Shown: piece after piece, positions 41,800-49,427 of the stretch
Layout: the number at the start of each line of letters is the position of its first letter
Numbering within the stretch: position 1 is the stretch's first letter
NCBI RefSeq assembly: GCF_020171525.1
Contig: NZ_JAIVAI010000001.1
Span: forward strand, 434,001-498,000
DNA: 64,000 nucleotides
Source: Halobacillus yeomjeoni
GTDB taxonomy: Bacteria > Bacillota > Bacilli > Bacillales > Halobacillaceae
Direction of reading: 5' to 3'
The notes under the pieces: model-generated
The model's input: only the letters and a program-made list of their open reading frames with translations
Told to the model about the DNA's origin: nothing
The model's database searches: none
Translations under genes and position numbers: made by a program

Positions 41800-42363
41800 A
41801 TGGTTGAAATTATAGGTGAAAAGTTGATATTGAAGGAAGCGTCTGAAACGGATATTGACGAACTTTATGATTGGAAGTTCAGTGAAAAAGGGCGGGAAGC
41901 CAAACAGTGGAATGGTCCTTATATTCCTGAAGATAAAATGACCCGCAGGGAATATGGATGGATGTGGGCGCTGGACAACAATGCTTTTGCTGATATTCCG
42001 GATGCTTTAGTCATTACCGTGAATCAAAAAGTCGTCGGTTATGTCGGAGCTTATTGGGTGGATAAGAATACAAATTGGTTAGAAACAGGGATTGTCATTT
42101 ATGACTCCCATTATTGGAATGGAGGGTACGGAACAGAAGCTTATCAATTATGGATCGATTTTTTGTTCAATCACAGTGGCCTCCATCGGTTAGGCATGTC
42201 TACATGGTCAGGAAACTTACGGATGATCAAAGTGGCTGAGAAGCTGGGTATGGAAGAAGAGGCACGGATCAGACAGGCGAGAGAAGTAAACGGAGAGTAT
42301 TATGATTCCATCAAGATGGGAATATTAAGAAGTGAATGGAAAGGTTCCAAGAAAAAGCTGTGA
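41800..42363 (+). CDS. GNAT family N-acetyltransferase (RimJ/RimL-like)
   Basis: 187 residues. KLILKEASETDIDELYDWK at the N-terminus, ETGIVIYDSHYWNGGYGTEAYQLW (acetyl-CoA loop, about 106-129), then HRLGMSTWSGNLRMIKVAEKLGM, all typical of RimJ/RimL-like acetyltransferases acting on protein N-termini or small molecules. Start ATG 41800 follows AGGGGGAG; the frame is open further upstream but without a start site. Confidence 0.88.
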   Translation: MVEIIGEKLILKEASETDIDELYDWKFSEKGREAKQWNGPYIPEDKMTRREYGWMWALDNNAFADIPDALVITVNQKVVGYVGAYWVDKNTNWLETGIVIYDSHYWNGGYGTEAYQLWIDFLFNHSGLHRLGMSTWSGNLRMIKVAEKLGMEEEARIRQAREVNGEYYDSIKMGILRSEWKGSKKKL

Positions 42364-42384
42364 TAAAAGGGGGAAGAGGCAGAA

Positions 42385-42525
42385 GTGTACAGAAAGAATA
42401 AAAAAACCATCAAAGAAAAAATCTCTGCTTTTATAGAAGAGTTTACGAATAGCTGTTTAAGTGTTGGATGCATTCTGCCCATTTGTTTTTCTGTCGTAGG
42501 AATATATCTTTTCTTTATAGCTTAA
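42385..42525 (+). CDS. Small membrane peptide, 46 residues
   Basis: GTG start five bases after AGAGG. Reads as a basic N-terminus (MYRKNKKTIKEKI), then a Cys-containing hydrophobic helix (CLSVGCILPICFSVVGIYLF, residues about 24-43). 21 bases after the acetyltransferase gene, so likely cotranscribed. Function unknown. Confidence 0.55.
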   Translation: MYRKNKKTIKEKISAFIEEFTNSCLSVGCILPICFSVVGIYLFFIA

Positions 42526-42790
42526 ACCAATCTTTTACATCCCAGTATAATGTCTTAAAAGAAAAAGCCGGGCTAATCGTAAAAAAATCAGGCACATTAT
42601 CCGCCTGGTGTAGAAAGCACCCACCCTATAAAGCAGAATAAGATGATACATAAAAAAGCATATATGAGAATGCCCCTTTGCTGACTATTAAGAATTCTTC
42701 TTATTTATTTCATGGTCCTGGTTTATGGTAAACAACCTCCGTTCTTTTCATTTGGTTTTTGAAATCCAATTCAAGAAAGAAGGTATGCAT

Positions 42791-42877
42791 GTGGCTGTTT
42801 TTACATTTGCAATGATATTTGCCGTTATTTTATTAGCTTCGATGGCGAAAACGATTAAGGATCGCCAAAAAAAATAA
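42791..42877 (+). CDS. Possible 28-residue membrane peptide
   Basis: Frame MAVFTFAMIFAVILLASMAK followed by TIKDRQKK: one helix and a basic tail. GTG 42791 is seven bases after AGAAGG; ATG 42785 and ATG 42725 are in frame. A strong terminator 18 bases past the stop supports a real transcript. Confidence 0.45.
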   Translation: MAVFTFAMIFAVILLASMAKTIKDRQKK

Positions 42878-42895
42878 TTTGATATTGAATTTTAA

Positions 42896-42921
42896 CCTCC
42901 ACAAAAGTGGAGGCTTTTTTT
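42896..42921 (+). terminator. Terminator after small membrane peptide
   Basis: CCTCCAC / GTGGAGG stem with AAAA loop followed by C and seven T. Confidence 0.88.
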
Positions 42922-43023
42922 ATGAAAAACAAAAAGAAGTTTGAAAGGGAGATAATTCGTTTAATACCGCTAGTACGATACAAAATATCATAACAAAGTA
43001 AAATTGAGCGGAGGTATGTATAG

Positions 43024-44205
43024 ATGTGGTCGGTAAAACAGTTTAAAAATGAAATTCCGATGATATCGCTCGTAGGATTGCTTGCTTTATCATTGGTTTT
43101 CGGTTGGGTCAGGTATGGTTATGGTTTGCTGCTTCCAAATTTTGAGAAAGAATTTAATTTAAGCGCTTCGACGCTGGGGATCATTTCAAGTCTTTCCTTT
43201 TTTTCATTTTTTATCGGCGCCTTACTGGTAACGATATTTATATCAAAATTAGGACCTAAATGGTTTATATTAGCGGGTATCCTTTCAGGGTCTGTAGGGC
43301 TCATGGTCTCTGCCCTTGCACAAAGTGGGTTCATGTTTGCGGTCGGTTGTTTCATTTCAGGTTTCAGTCCTGGTCTTTGTTGGTCTTCCTTTTCGGATAG
43401 CGTGCGTCAAAATATTAAAGAGTCTCTTCAAAAGCGCTCATTAGCTATTATCAGCACTGGTTCATCGCTTGGTTTAGTTGGAATTGCGGCTATATACCTT
43501 CTAATAGATGGAGACGGGTGGCGTTATTTATGGGGGATAGGTGGAGTTATTGGTCTCTTTATCTTTCTTTGGGCCAGCAGAACCATACCTCCAGGAACAT
43601 TGCGAGATAGTCCCCAATACGATAAAAGTCAAGAGCGGAGCAGCGTCATAAACCATCAATCCATTCCTTTATATATGGCTTCATTTGTGTTCGGAATTAC
43701 AGAAGCCACCTATTGGACGTTTTCGGCAGACTTCGTTCAACAAACGTTCTCAATAAACGAAGCGAATGCCATTCTCTTCTTAATTACTGGGATAGGAGGG
43801 CTTGGTGGTCTGTTAGCTGGGGATTTCATCAACTTAATAGGATTTAAAAAAAGTTTTATTATTACGGTAGTTTTTTATGCGTTAAGTATGTTGATGCTTT
43901 TCTTTTCACAGTCGTGGTTGATCATATGTTTATCCGGTTTCTTGTTTGGCCTCACTTTTATGCTTTACGCAGCATTTTTACCGATATGGAGTGCAGAAGT
44001 TTTCCCGTCAGCTCCTGCGAAAGGTTTCAGCATAAGTATAATGGTCTTGAATGTCGGTACAATTGCAGGTCCGGCATTATTCGGTGGAATTCTTGCCGTC
44101 ATGGAGTATAAGTGGATCTTCCTGTTTATGGGACTGATCGCCTGTGTGAAAGTGTTATGGACACCCCGCAGGAGACAGGAGCTGAGTGCGGGAACAACTA
44201 ACTAA
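43024..44205 (+). CDS. MFS transporter, YbfB/YjiJ-like
   Basis: 393 residues, 12 helices. N-terminal LVFGWVRYGYGLLLPNFEKEF and WSSFSDSVRQ region match the YbfB/YjiJ subgroup of MFS carriers, whose substrates are poorly known. Start ATG 43024, nine bases after GGAGG. Ends with a basic RRRQE tail. Confidence 0.85.
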   Translation: MWSVKQFKNEIPMISLVGLLALSLVFGWVRYGYGLLLPNFEKEFNLSASTLGIISSLSFFSFFIGALLVTIFISKLGPKWFILAGILSGSVGLMVSALAQSGFMFAVGCFISGFSPGLCWSSFSDSVRQNIKESLQKRSLAIISTGSSLGLVGIAAIYLLIDGDGWRYLWGIGGVIGLFIFLWASRTIPPGTLRDSPQYDKSQERSSVINHQSIPLYMASFVFGITEATYWTFSADFVQQTFSINEANAILFLITGIGGLGGLLAGDFINLIGFKKSFIITVVFYALSMLMLFFSQSWLIICLSGFLFGLTFMLYAAFLPIWSAEVFPSAPAKGFSISIMVLNVGTIAGPALFGGILAVMEYKWIFLFMGLIACVKVLWTPRRRQELSAGTTN

Positions 44206-44262
44206 CTGTATTAATAAACCTCGCTTGAATGGTTAGGCTAAGCAAAAAGAGGAGTCGTTCTT

Positions 44263-44715
44263 ATGAAAAAAGCACTGGTGATCGTAATACTTTTTCTTCT
44301 TTCATTTGCCTTTCCCAGCCTTTCAAGTGCAGAAAAGATGCCCTGTACAGTAGTTTTGGAGCCGGTTTCCGGTCAAAACGAAAACGCTGAAGGTGTGGCA
44401 CTCATTCATAAAGTGCAATTTAAGCCTCAAGGGTATAAGCGTACAAGTGTAAGTATGATGGCTTCTCACTTGCCGGACCCATCAGAATGGGGAGACTATG
44501 ATGGCTATGAAGGTTTTGTCACAATCCCAAATGAAATCAGCTGGCGATTTAAACTCTACCCAACACCTGAAGAACTGGGCCCGACTTGGGCGGGAAGATT
44601 CGATCAGATTACAGCTGAAATGAAAAACGTGGAGTTGGAAATTCGTCCATCGAACGCACAATCTGAGAAACTTGGCGAAAAGGTATTATCTGGAGAAATC
44701 GACATCTGTAAGTGA
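44263..44715 (+). CDS. Secreted protein of unknown function
   Basis: 150 residues with a signal peptide ending near residue 23 (SLSSA). Mature part has two Cys (near residues 28 and 149), which could form a disulphide, and no recognised domain. AAGAGGAG precedes the ATG. Terminator downstream. Confidence 0.7.
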   Translation: MKKALVIVILFLLSFAFPSLSSAEKMPCTVVLEPVSGQNENAEGVALIHKVQFKPQGYKRTSVSMMASHLPDPSEWGDYDGYEGFVTIPNEISWRFKLYPTPEELGPTWAGRFDQITAEMKNVELEIRPSNAQSEKLGEKVLSGEIDICK

Positions 44716-44730
44716 TTTGAATAGTAAGTA

Positions 44731-44765
44731 AAAAAGGAATGCCTTATGGTATTCCTTTTTTTACT
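44731..44765 (+). terminator. Terminator after secreted protein gene
   Basis: AAAAAGGAAT / ATTCCTTTTT stem, T-run. Confidence 0.88.
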
Positions 44766-44780
44766 TTTATTTAAATTAAA

Positions 44781-44884
44781 GTCTCTGTTATTATCTGTTG
44801 TTGATAGTTTAAACGATTACTAAATAGTACCCGTGCTGATATAAGCTCACTTGTGAGATAACAACACCAGCCTTTAACAGAGCC
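44781..44884 (+). mobile_element. MITE-like element, copy D (104-bp short form)
   Basis: Left end GTCTCTGTTATTATCTGTTG, right end CCTTTAACAGAGCC; only the terminal parts (TTTAAACGATTACTAAATAG and GCTGATATAAGCTCAC) of the long form remain, without the hairpin modules. Flanked on both sides by AAATTAAA (44773-44780 and 44885-44892), a perfect 8-bp direct repeat. Confidence 0.85.
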
Positions 44885-44979
44885 AAATTAAAAAATATAA
44901 TAACAATTCATAGGGGAAGAGTGGTGTAATTGCTGTCTAAACCCCAACCATTCTTTAACGGAGTTTACATGAAAAGTAA

Positions 44980-45013
44980 AAAGAATATGTAGTTAGGATG
45001 ATATTCTTTTTTC
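44980..45013 (+). terminator. Hairpin without an obvious gene upstream
   Basis: AAAGAATAT (44980-44988) pairs with ATATTCTTT (45001-45009), T-run follows. The 95 bases upstream hold no convincing ORF; may end a short transcript. Confidence 0.5.
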
Positions 45014-45100
45014 TACGGACTGATATAATGAATATAAATTGTTTATTATAATGGACAAAGTTTTTTTCATTTGACTGAAAGTTGAATAGGAGGTGAAAAG

Positions 45101-45589
45101 TTGAAATATATCATGTTTTTAGTGTTATTCATTTTTCTTTTTATGACTGGATGTCAACAATCTGGAGAAGTGAAGGGTCAACAAACACTTAATAATAATG
45201 AGGCGCATCTTTTCGAAAGTAAGAAATATGGTCTTTCCATTTCAAAAGACTCAGGCTGGCAGCTGATCGACGAGAAAAATGAAGAAAGACTAAATATAAA
45301 ACTATCAAATGGAACCTCCTTTTCAATTATAAGTGCAGTATCCACGGAGAAAAGTTTCAGTAAAATTAAAAAGGAATTACTGTATGGGGCAGGAGATGTT
45401 GAAATCATAAAAGATTCAAAACATCAAATTTCATTCGAAACAAAGATGAAGGATAAAATTCGTACTGACATCCACTTGTCTCAAAATGAAGAATTTACAT
45501 ATGTGGTTACCTTTGTTACATCGTTGAAGGGTTATGATGAAGAAAGAAAAGACATGGAAAAACTATTGGATCACATCTCTTATGACTAG
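45101..45589 (+). CDS. Lipoprotein of unknown function
   Basis: 162 residues, TTG start six bases after AGGAGGT. Lipobox FMTGC (Cys 18). The mature domain (SKKYGLSISKDSGWQLIDEK, then FSIISAV and FTYVVTFVTSLKGYDE) resembles the PsbP/Mog1-like fold seen in other Bacillus lipoproteins; tentative. 14 bases before the next gene, likely an operon. Confidence 0.75.
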   Translation: MKYIMFLVLFIFLFMTGCQQSGEVKGQQTLNNNEAHLFESKKYGLSISKDSGWQLIDEKNEERLNIKLSNGTSFSIISAVSTEKSFSKIKKELLYGAGDVEIIKDSKHQISFETKMKDKIRTDIHLSQNEEFTYVVTFVTSLKGYDEERKDMEKLLDHISYD

Positions 45590-45603
45590 AAAGGGGTTAA
45601 TTT

Positions 45604-46464
45604 ATGAAGAAACAAATAGCAGGATTAATTGTAGGAGTAAGTGCACTAACTTTTGTACCACAGGTTATTGCGGATGAAAACGAGGATAAAGTGACACCTG
45701 ACTCAGAATTTTATGAGACGATACGTCTTATAGAAGAAACCTCGTTAGAACTTACCAAAGATTCTAATGATAGGGCAAAACTTTTAAGTGAACAAGCTGA
45801 AAAGAGAGTACTGGAAGTTGAGTCAGCACTGGAAGACGAAGATGAGGAGACAGCGTCGAAACTCCTGGATGATTATGAAGAAATTATAGAAAATATGATG
45901 AGTAGCTTGGAAGAGGGGGATGAGTCAAAAACAATCAGTGAGGTAAAGAAATCAACTTTGCGTCTCACCTTACTTTTAGAACGAGAAAACCTCTCTGAAT
46001 CTGCAAAAGAAGCAATTGAACAGGCTTTAAACAATCAGGAAAAATCATTAACTAAATCTCAAAATGAAAAAGATGAAGAAGAGAATTCGGATGATGAGAA
46101 GAATGAAGAAGGAGAAAAAGATCTAGAGGAAGAAAAAGCGGAGCGTGAAGAAGAAAAAGCTGAACGCAAGCAGGAACGTGAAGAAGAAAAAGCTGAACGC
46201 AAGCAGGAACGTGAAGAAGAAAAAGCCGAACGTAAGCAGGAACGTAAAGAAGAAAAAGCCGAACGTAAGCAGGAGCGTGAAGAAGAAAAAGCAGAGCGCA
46301 AGCAGGAGCGTGAAGAAGAAAAAGCGGAGCGCAAACAGGAGCGAGAAGAAGAAGAAGACCGTGAGCAAGAAGAAAATGATGAAGACGAGGAAGAGAGTCG
46401 CGAAGATGATGAGGAAGAATCAGACGACGACGATGACGACGATGATGAACAAGGAAATAATTAA
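45604..46464 (+). CDS. Secreted, highly charged repeat protein with DUF5667-like domain
   Basis: 286 residues. Signal peptide ending near residue 23 (QVIA). Residues 30-150 are helical and resemble DUF5667 (PDSEFYETIRLIEETSLELT, KRVLEVESAL). The rest is almost only Glu, Lys, Arg, Gln and Asp: six 11-residue repeats EEEKAERKQER (residues about 182-247), then an acidic tail with nine consecutive Asp. Probably forms a long single alpha-helix and a calcium-binding acidic end at the cell surface (inference). Confidence 0.8.
   Translation: MKKQIAGLIVGVSALTFVPQVIADENEDKVTPDSEFYETIRLIEETSLELTKDSNDRAKLLSEQAEKRVLEVESALEDEDEETASKLLDDYEEIIENMMSSLEEGDESKTISEVKKSTLRLTLLLERENLSESAKEAIEQALNNQEKSLTKSQNEKDEEENSDDEKNEEGEKDLEEEKAEREEEKAERKQEREEEKAERKQEREEEKAERKQERKEEKAERKQEREEEKAERKQEREEEKAERKQEREEEEDREQEENDEDEEESREDDEEESDDDDDDDDEQGNN
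46147..46344 (+). repeat. Six 33-bp tandem repeats
   Basis: Units encode EEEKAERKQER (one has KEEK). Synonymous differences (GCT/GCC/GCA/GCG, GAACGT/GAGCGC) show the units have been diverging. Length variation by slippage is expected. Confidence 0.92.
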
Positions 46465-46476
46465 TTGAGCACTTCC

Positions 46477-46513
46477 AAACCCTACTCGACATATGAGTAG
46501 GTTTTTGTTTTTT
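46477..46513 (+). terminator. Terminator after charged repeat protein
   Basis: CCTACTC (46481-46487) pairs with GAGTAGG (46495-46501), followed by TTTTTGTTTTTT. Confidence 0.85.
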
Positions 46514-46591
46514 AAACAAAAGGTTTAATAAGTAGACCAGGCATGACTATAATAGAAAAGTATTAATTTTATTAGATGAAAGGGTGAGAAA

Positions 46592-46846
46592 ATGGGTGGT
46601 TTATTGTTTATCATATTCTTAGTTGCAATTACTATGATATATCGGAAATATACCAGGTTGAGTTTCATGTGGGTATTACTGATTATTCTTGGAGAAGTTA
46701 TTCTCGTTTCTGCACTTTCTTTCTTAACTGCTCTTATTCCATTTATTACTGAGAATATAGCCCAAATATTAATTCCTATTTTAATGACCATCGGCTTTAT
46801 AATCATTGGCTGGATCAATTACAAGAAATTCCCTCCAAAAACATAA
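46592..46846 (+). CDS. Small integral membrane protein
   Basis: 84 residues with three hydrophobic helices (1-17, 24-45, 55-76) and a basic C-terminus (NYKKFPPKT). ATG after AAAGGGTGAG. Family not recognised; terminator follows. Confidence 0.68.
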   Translation: MGGLLFIIFLVAITMIYRKYTRLSFMWVLLIILGEVILVSALSFLTALIPFITENIAQILIPILMTIGFIIIGWINYKKFPPKT

Positions 46847-46850
46847 CACG

Positions 46851-46889
46851 AAAAGCCTGCTTTCCAAGGATGGAAAAGCAGGCTTTTTT
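46851..46889 (+). terminator. Terminator after small membrane protein
   Basis: AAAAGCCTGCTTTCC pairs with GGAAAAGCAGGCTTTT, T-run. Confidence 0.88.
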
Positions 46890-46897
46890 AATGATAT

Positions 46898-47361
46898 GGC
46901 TCTGTTAAAGTCTGTTGTTGATATTTAAACGATTACTAAATAGTCCACGTCTGGGTATAGGTTTCCGTTATTTACTCAGAGCATGGGATGGCAGGGAAAA
47001 CAGTCCGCTTTCCGCGGGGAACGCTGAGCCTCCTCGAACTTCGTCCTCCGGGTTCTCACCTTGTTCCTTTTTCCCGCAGGAGTCTACCTGTTTCCCCTGC
47101 CATCCCGTTCGTAGTTGATGTAACGAATTTCGGTTATGGCATTTCTGACCCTTCTACTTTGAAGAGGCGGCCTTTTAGAATGGCGAGACTCCTGTGGGAT
47201 TAAAGTACATCGTGAGACCCCAGAAGGCATTAGCCTGAGGAGGCTCACGGTACCCCACGGAAAGCGAGTCATTCTAAAAGGCCGCCTCATGCAATATCCA
47301 GGACAGAAAGAGCTGATATGAGTTCGCATGTGAAATAACAACACAAAGCAATAAAAGAGCC
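46898..47361 (+). mobile_element. MITE-like element, copy B (full length)
   Basis: 464 bp. Ends GGCTCTGTTAAAG and AAAAGAGCC. Perfect 8-bp direct repeat AATGATAT at 46890-46897 and 47362-47369. Inner module 1: GGGATGGCAGGGAAAACAG (46985-47003) with CTGTTTCCCCTGCCATCCC (47088-47106). Module 2: perfect 19-bp inverted repeat GAGGCGGCCTTTTAGAATG (47164-47182) with its complement at 47270-47288. Module interiors are GC-rich and contain the GCAGGAGTCT / GAGGAGGCTC words. No coding capacity. Confidence 0.88.
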
Positions 47362-47376
47362 AATGATATAAATATT

Positions 47377-47405
47377 TTGACATTTCTTCATAAATCCTGT
47401 AAATT
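47377..47405 (+). promoter_or_regulatory. Putative sigma-A promoter of guaC
   Basis: TTGACA (47377-47382), 17-base spacer, TAAATT (47400-47405). Begins 15 bases outside the MITE end and overlaps nothing else. Confidence 0.5.
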
Positions 47406-47466
47406 TTACAATAGACGAACGTTGTATATTATTATTAAAAAAATATTCGGTTTTAGGAGTGTTCCG

Positions 47467-48447
47467 ATGGATAATGTATTTGATTATGAGGACGTACAAC
47501 TGATTCCAGCTAAATGTATGGTGAACAGCAGAGCTGAATGTGATACGAGTGTGAAATTAGGTAAGCATAGTTTCAAGTTGCCGGTAGTACCTGCAAATAT
47601 GCAGACGGTGATTGATACACATATCGCAGAAAATTTGGCGGAACAAGGATACTTTTATATCATGCACCGATTTGATCCGGAAACGCGTCTCGGTTTTGTC
47701 ATGGATATGAAAGATAAAGGATTGATTGCATCCATAAGTGTCGGGGTAAAAAAAGAGGAATATCGATTTATTGAACTTTTATCCTCAGAACGATCGGCAC
47801 CTGATTATATCACGATAGATATCGCTCATGGCCATTCCAATGCTGTCATCGACATGATTCAACACATCAAAACACACCTCCCGGAAACTTTCGTTATTGC
47901 AGGAAATGTCGGTACTCCAGAGGCTGTTCGTGAACTGGAACGTGCAGGCGCGGATGCCACGAAGGTAGGTATTGGTCCGGGAAAAGTCTGCATTACGAAA
48001 ATAAAGACAGGGTTCGGCACTGGAGGCTGGCAGTTGGCAGCCCTTCGATGGTGTGCAAAAGCAGCGAACAAGCCGATCATTGCCGATGGGGGGATTCGGA
48101 CACATGGGGACATCGCTAAATCGATCCGTTTCGGAGCCACTATGGTTATGATAGGGTCTCTTTTTGCAGGGCATGAAGAATCACCCGGCCACACGATCGA
48201 GAAAAATGGGCAGCTGTATAAAGAGTATTTTGGCTCTGCATCTGAGTTTCAAAAGGGTGAAAAGAAGAATGTGGAAGGAAAGAAAATGGTCATAGAGCAC
48301 AAAGGCTCTTTAAAAGAAACATTGGTAGAAATGGAACAGGATCTTCAATCTGCAATCTCCTACGCAGGAGGAACGGGAATTGAAGCGATTCGTCATGTCG
48401 ATTACGTCCTCGTTAAAAATTCTATATTCAATGGAGACAAACTATAA
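47467..48447 (+). CDS. guaC: GMP reductase
   Basis: 326 residues, the Firmicute GuaC length. Converts GMP to IMP with NADPH in purine salvage. TIM-barrel with [10 protein letters not shown] near the N-terminus, [10 protein letters not shown], the catalytic loop [12 protein letters not shown] (Cys 175), [15 protein letters not shown] and [14 protein letters not shown]. Start ATG 47467, seven bases after AGGAG. No purine riboswitch seen in its leader. Confidence 0.95.
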   Translation: MDNVFDYEDVQLIPAKCMVNSRAECDTSVKLGKHSFKLPVVPANMQTVIDTHIAENLAEQGYFYIMHRFDPETRLGFVMDMKDKGLIASISVGVKKEEYRFIELLSSERSAPDYITIDIAHGHSNAVIDMIQHIKTHLPETFVIAGNVGTPEAVRELERAGADATKVGIGPGKVCITKIKTGFGTGGWQLAALRWCAKAANKPIIADGGIRTHGDIAKSIRFGATMVMIGSLFAGHEESPGHTIEKNGQLYKEYFGSASEFQKGEKKNVEGKKMVIEHKGSLKETLVEMEQDLQSAISYAGGTGIEAIRHVDYVLVKNSIFNGDKL

Positions 48448-48454
48448 ATAGAAA

Positions 48455-48488
48455 AAGCGGTTCACCGTAGTGAATCGCTTTTTTTTTT
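48455..48488 (+). terminator. Terminator after guaC
   Basis: AAGCGGTTCAC pairs with GTGAATCGCTT (one G-T pair), then ten T. Confidence 0.9.
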
Positions 48489-48556
48489 CGTTTTTATACC
48501 GCAATGGTTAATAGAAGCACTGGGCGGGTATGGAATAAAGTGAGCAAATTAGTTTT

Positions 48557-48612
48557 AACCTGAGATATTCCGTGGTATAACACATATGTGGTCAAAAAAA
48601 AGACCTCAGGTT
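48557..48612 (+). promoter_or_regulatory. Inverted repeat in leader of DJ-1/PfpI gene
   Basis: AACCTGAG (48557-48564) and CTCAGGTT (48605-48612) are perfect inverted repeats 40 bases apart, 31 bases upstream of the start codon. Could be a leader RNA fold or an operator; undecided. Confidence 0.35.
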
Positions 48613-48642
48613 TTAGCTGAATTATTCAAAGGAGGCAATACA

Positions 48643-49311
48643 ATGAGTAACAAACGAGTACTAATGGTCGTAACAAACCATGATAAAATTACAGAGGATC
48701 ATAAAACAGGACTTTGGCTTGAAGAATATGCCGTTCCATACAATGCCTTCAAAGAACAAGGCTACGACGTAAAGGTCACAAGTATCCAGGGCGGGGAAGT
48801 TCCACTGGATCCAAATAGTATTACAGAAGAAGAAAAACCAGAATGGAAAGAAGCTCAAGAGCTATTGAAAGACACTCCACAGCTTTCTAAAAAAGATGCG
48901 GAAGGTTTTGACGGGATTTTCCTACCAGGAGGTCACGGGACTATGTTTGACTTCCCGCAAAACGAAACGCTTCAATATGTTCTGCAGAAGCATGCAGAGC
49001 AGAATAACGTCATCGGTTCTGTCTGCCATGGTCCAAGTGGTCTTGTTAACGCAACTTATGAAGACGGCACACCACTCGTAAAAGGTAAAAAAGTAGCTGG
49101 TTTCACAGATTCTGAAGAAATCGGCATGGGCTTAGAAGAGCAAATGCCATTCATGCTGGAAACTGAACTTCGTAATAAAGGTGCTGAGTTTTCTAAAGGG
49201 GAAGACTGGTCTGTACACGCAGTTCGCGATGGAAATATGATTACAGGACAAAACCCAATGTCCAGTGAAAGCGCAGCTGAAAAAATGGTTGCTGCTTTAA
49301 ATGAAAAATAA
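48643..49311 (+). CDS. DJ-1/PfpI family protein, class I glutamine amidotransferase-like
   Basis: 222 residues. Nucleophile elbow GSVCHGPSG with Cys 128 and His 129, conserved Glu in TGLWLEE (27-28), and GIFLPGGHGTMFD near 91. Matches the Hsp31-like glyoxalase III/chaperone branch. ATG follows AAAGGAGG by seven to eight bases. Likely aldehyde detoxification (methylglyoxal); inference. Confidence 0.9.
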   Translation: MSNKRVLMVVTNHDKITEDHKTGLWLEEYAVPYNAFKEQGYDVKVTSIQGGEVPLDPNSITEEEKPEWKEAQELLKDTPQLSKKDAEGFDGIFLPGGHGTMFDFPQNETLQYVLQKHAEQNNVIGSVCHGPSGLVNATYEDGTPLVKGKKVAGFTDSEEIGMGLEEQMPFMLETELRNKGAEFSKGEDWSVHAVRDGNMITGQNPMSSESAAEKMVAALNEK

Positions 49312-49325
49312 AAGATAACCCTGAC

Positions 49326-49356
49326 TCCTCTCAGTATTCTGAGAGGGGTTTTTTAA
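49326..49356 (+). terminator. Terminator after DJ-1/PfpI gene
   Basis: CCTCTCAG (49327-49334), loop TATT, CTGAGAGG (49339-49346), then GGTTTTTT. Confidence 0.9.
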
Positions 49357-49427
49357 TGGGATTGTAACATTTACATATCCTTCGTTCTTTAGTGGATGCT
49401 AAGGGAAAATGAAGCGGGTGAATAGAG

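Noticed and set aside
46052-46519. Long open frames opposite the charged repeat protein
   Set aside because: Complement of a Glu/Lys/Arg-rich repeat gives Leu/Phe/Ser-rich frames without starts; shadow of the 45604 gene.
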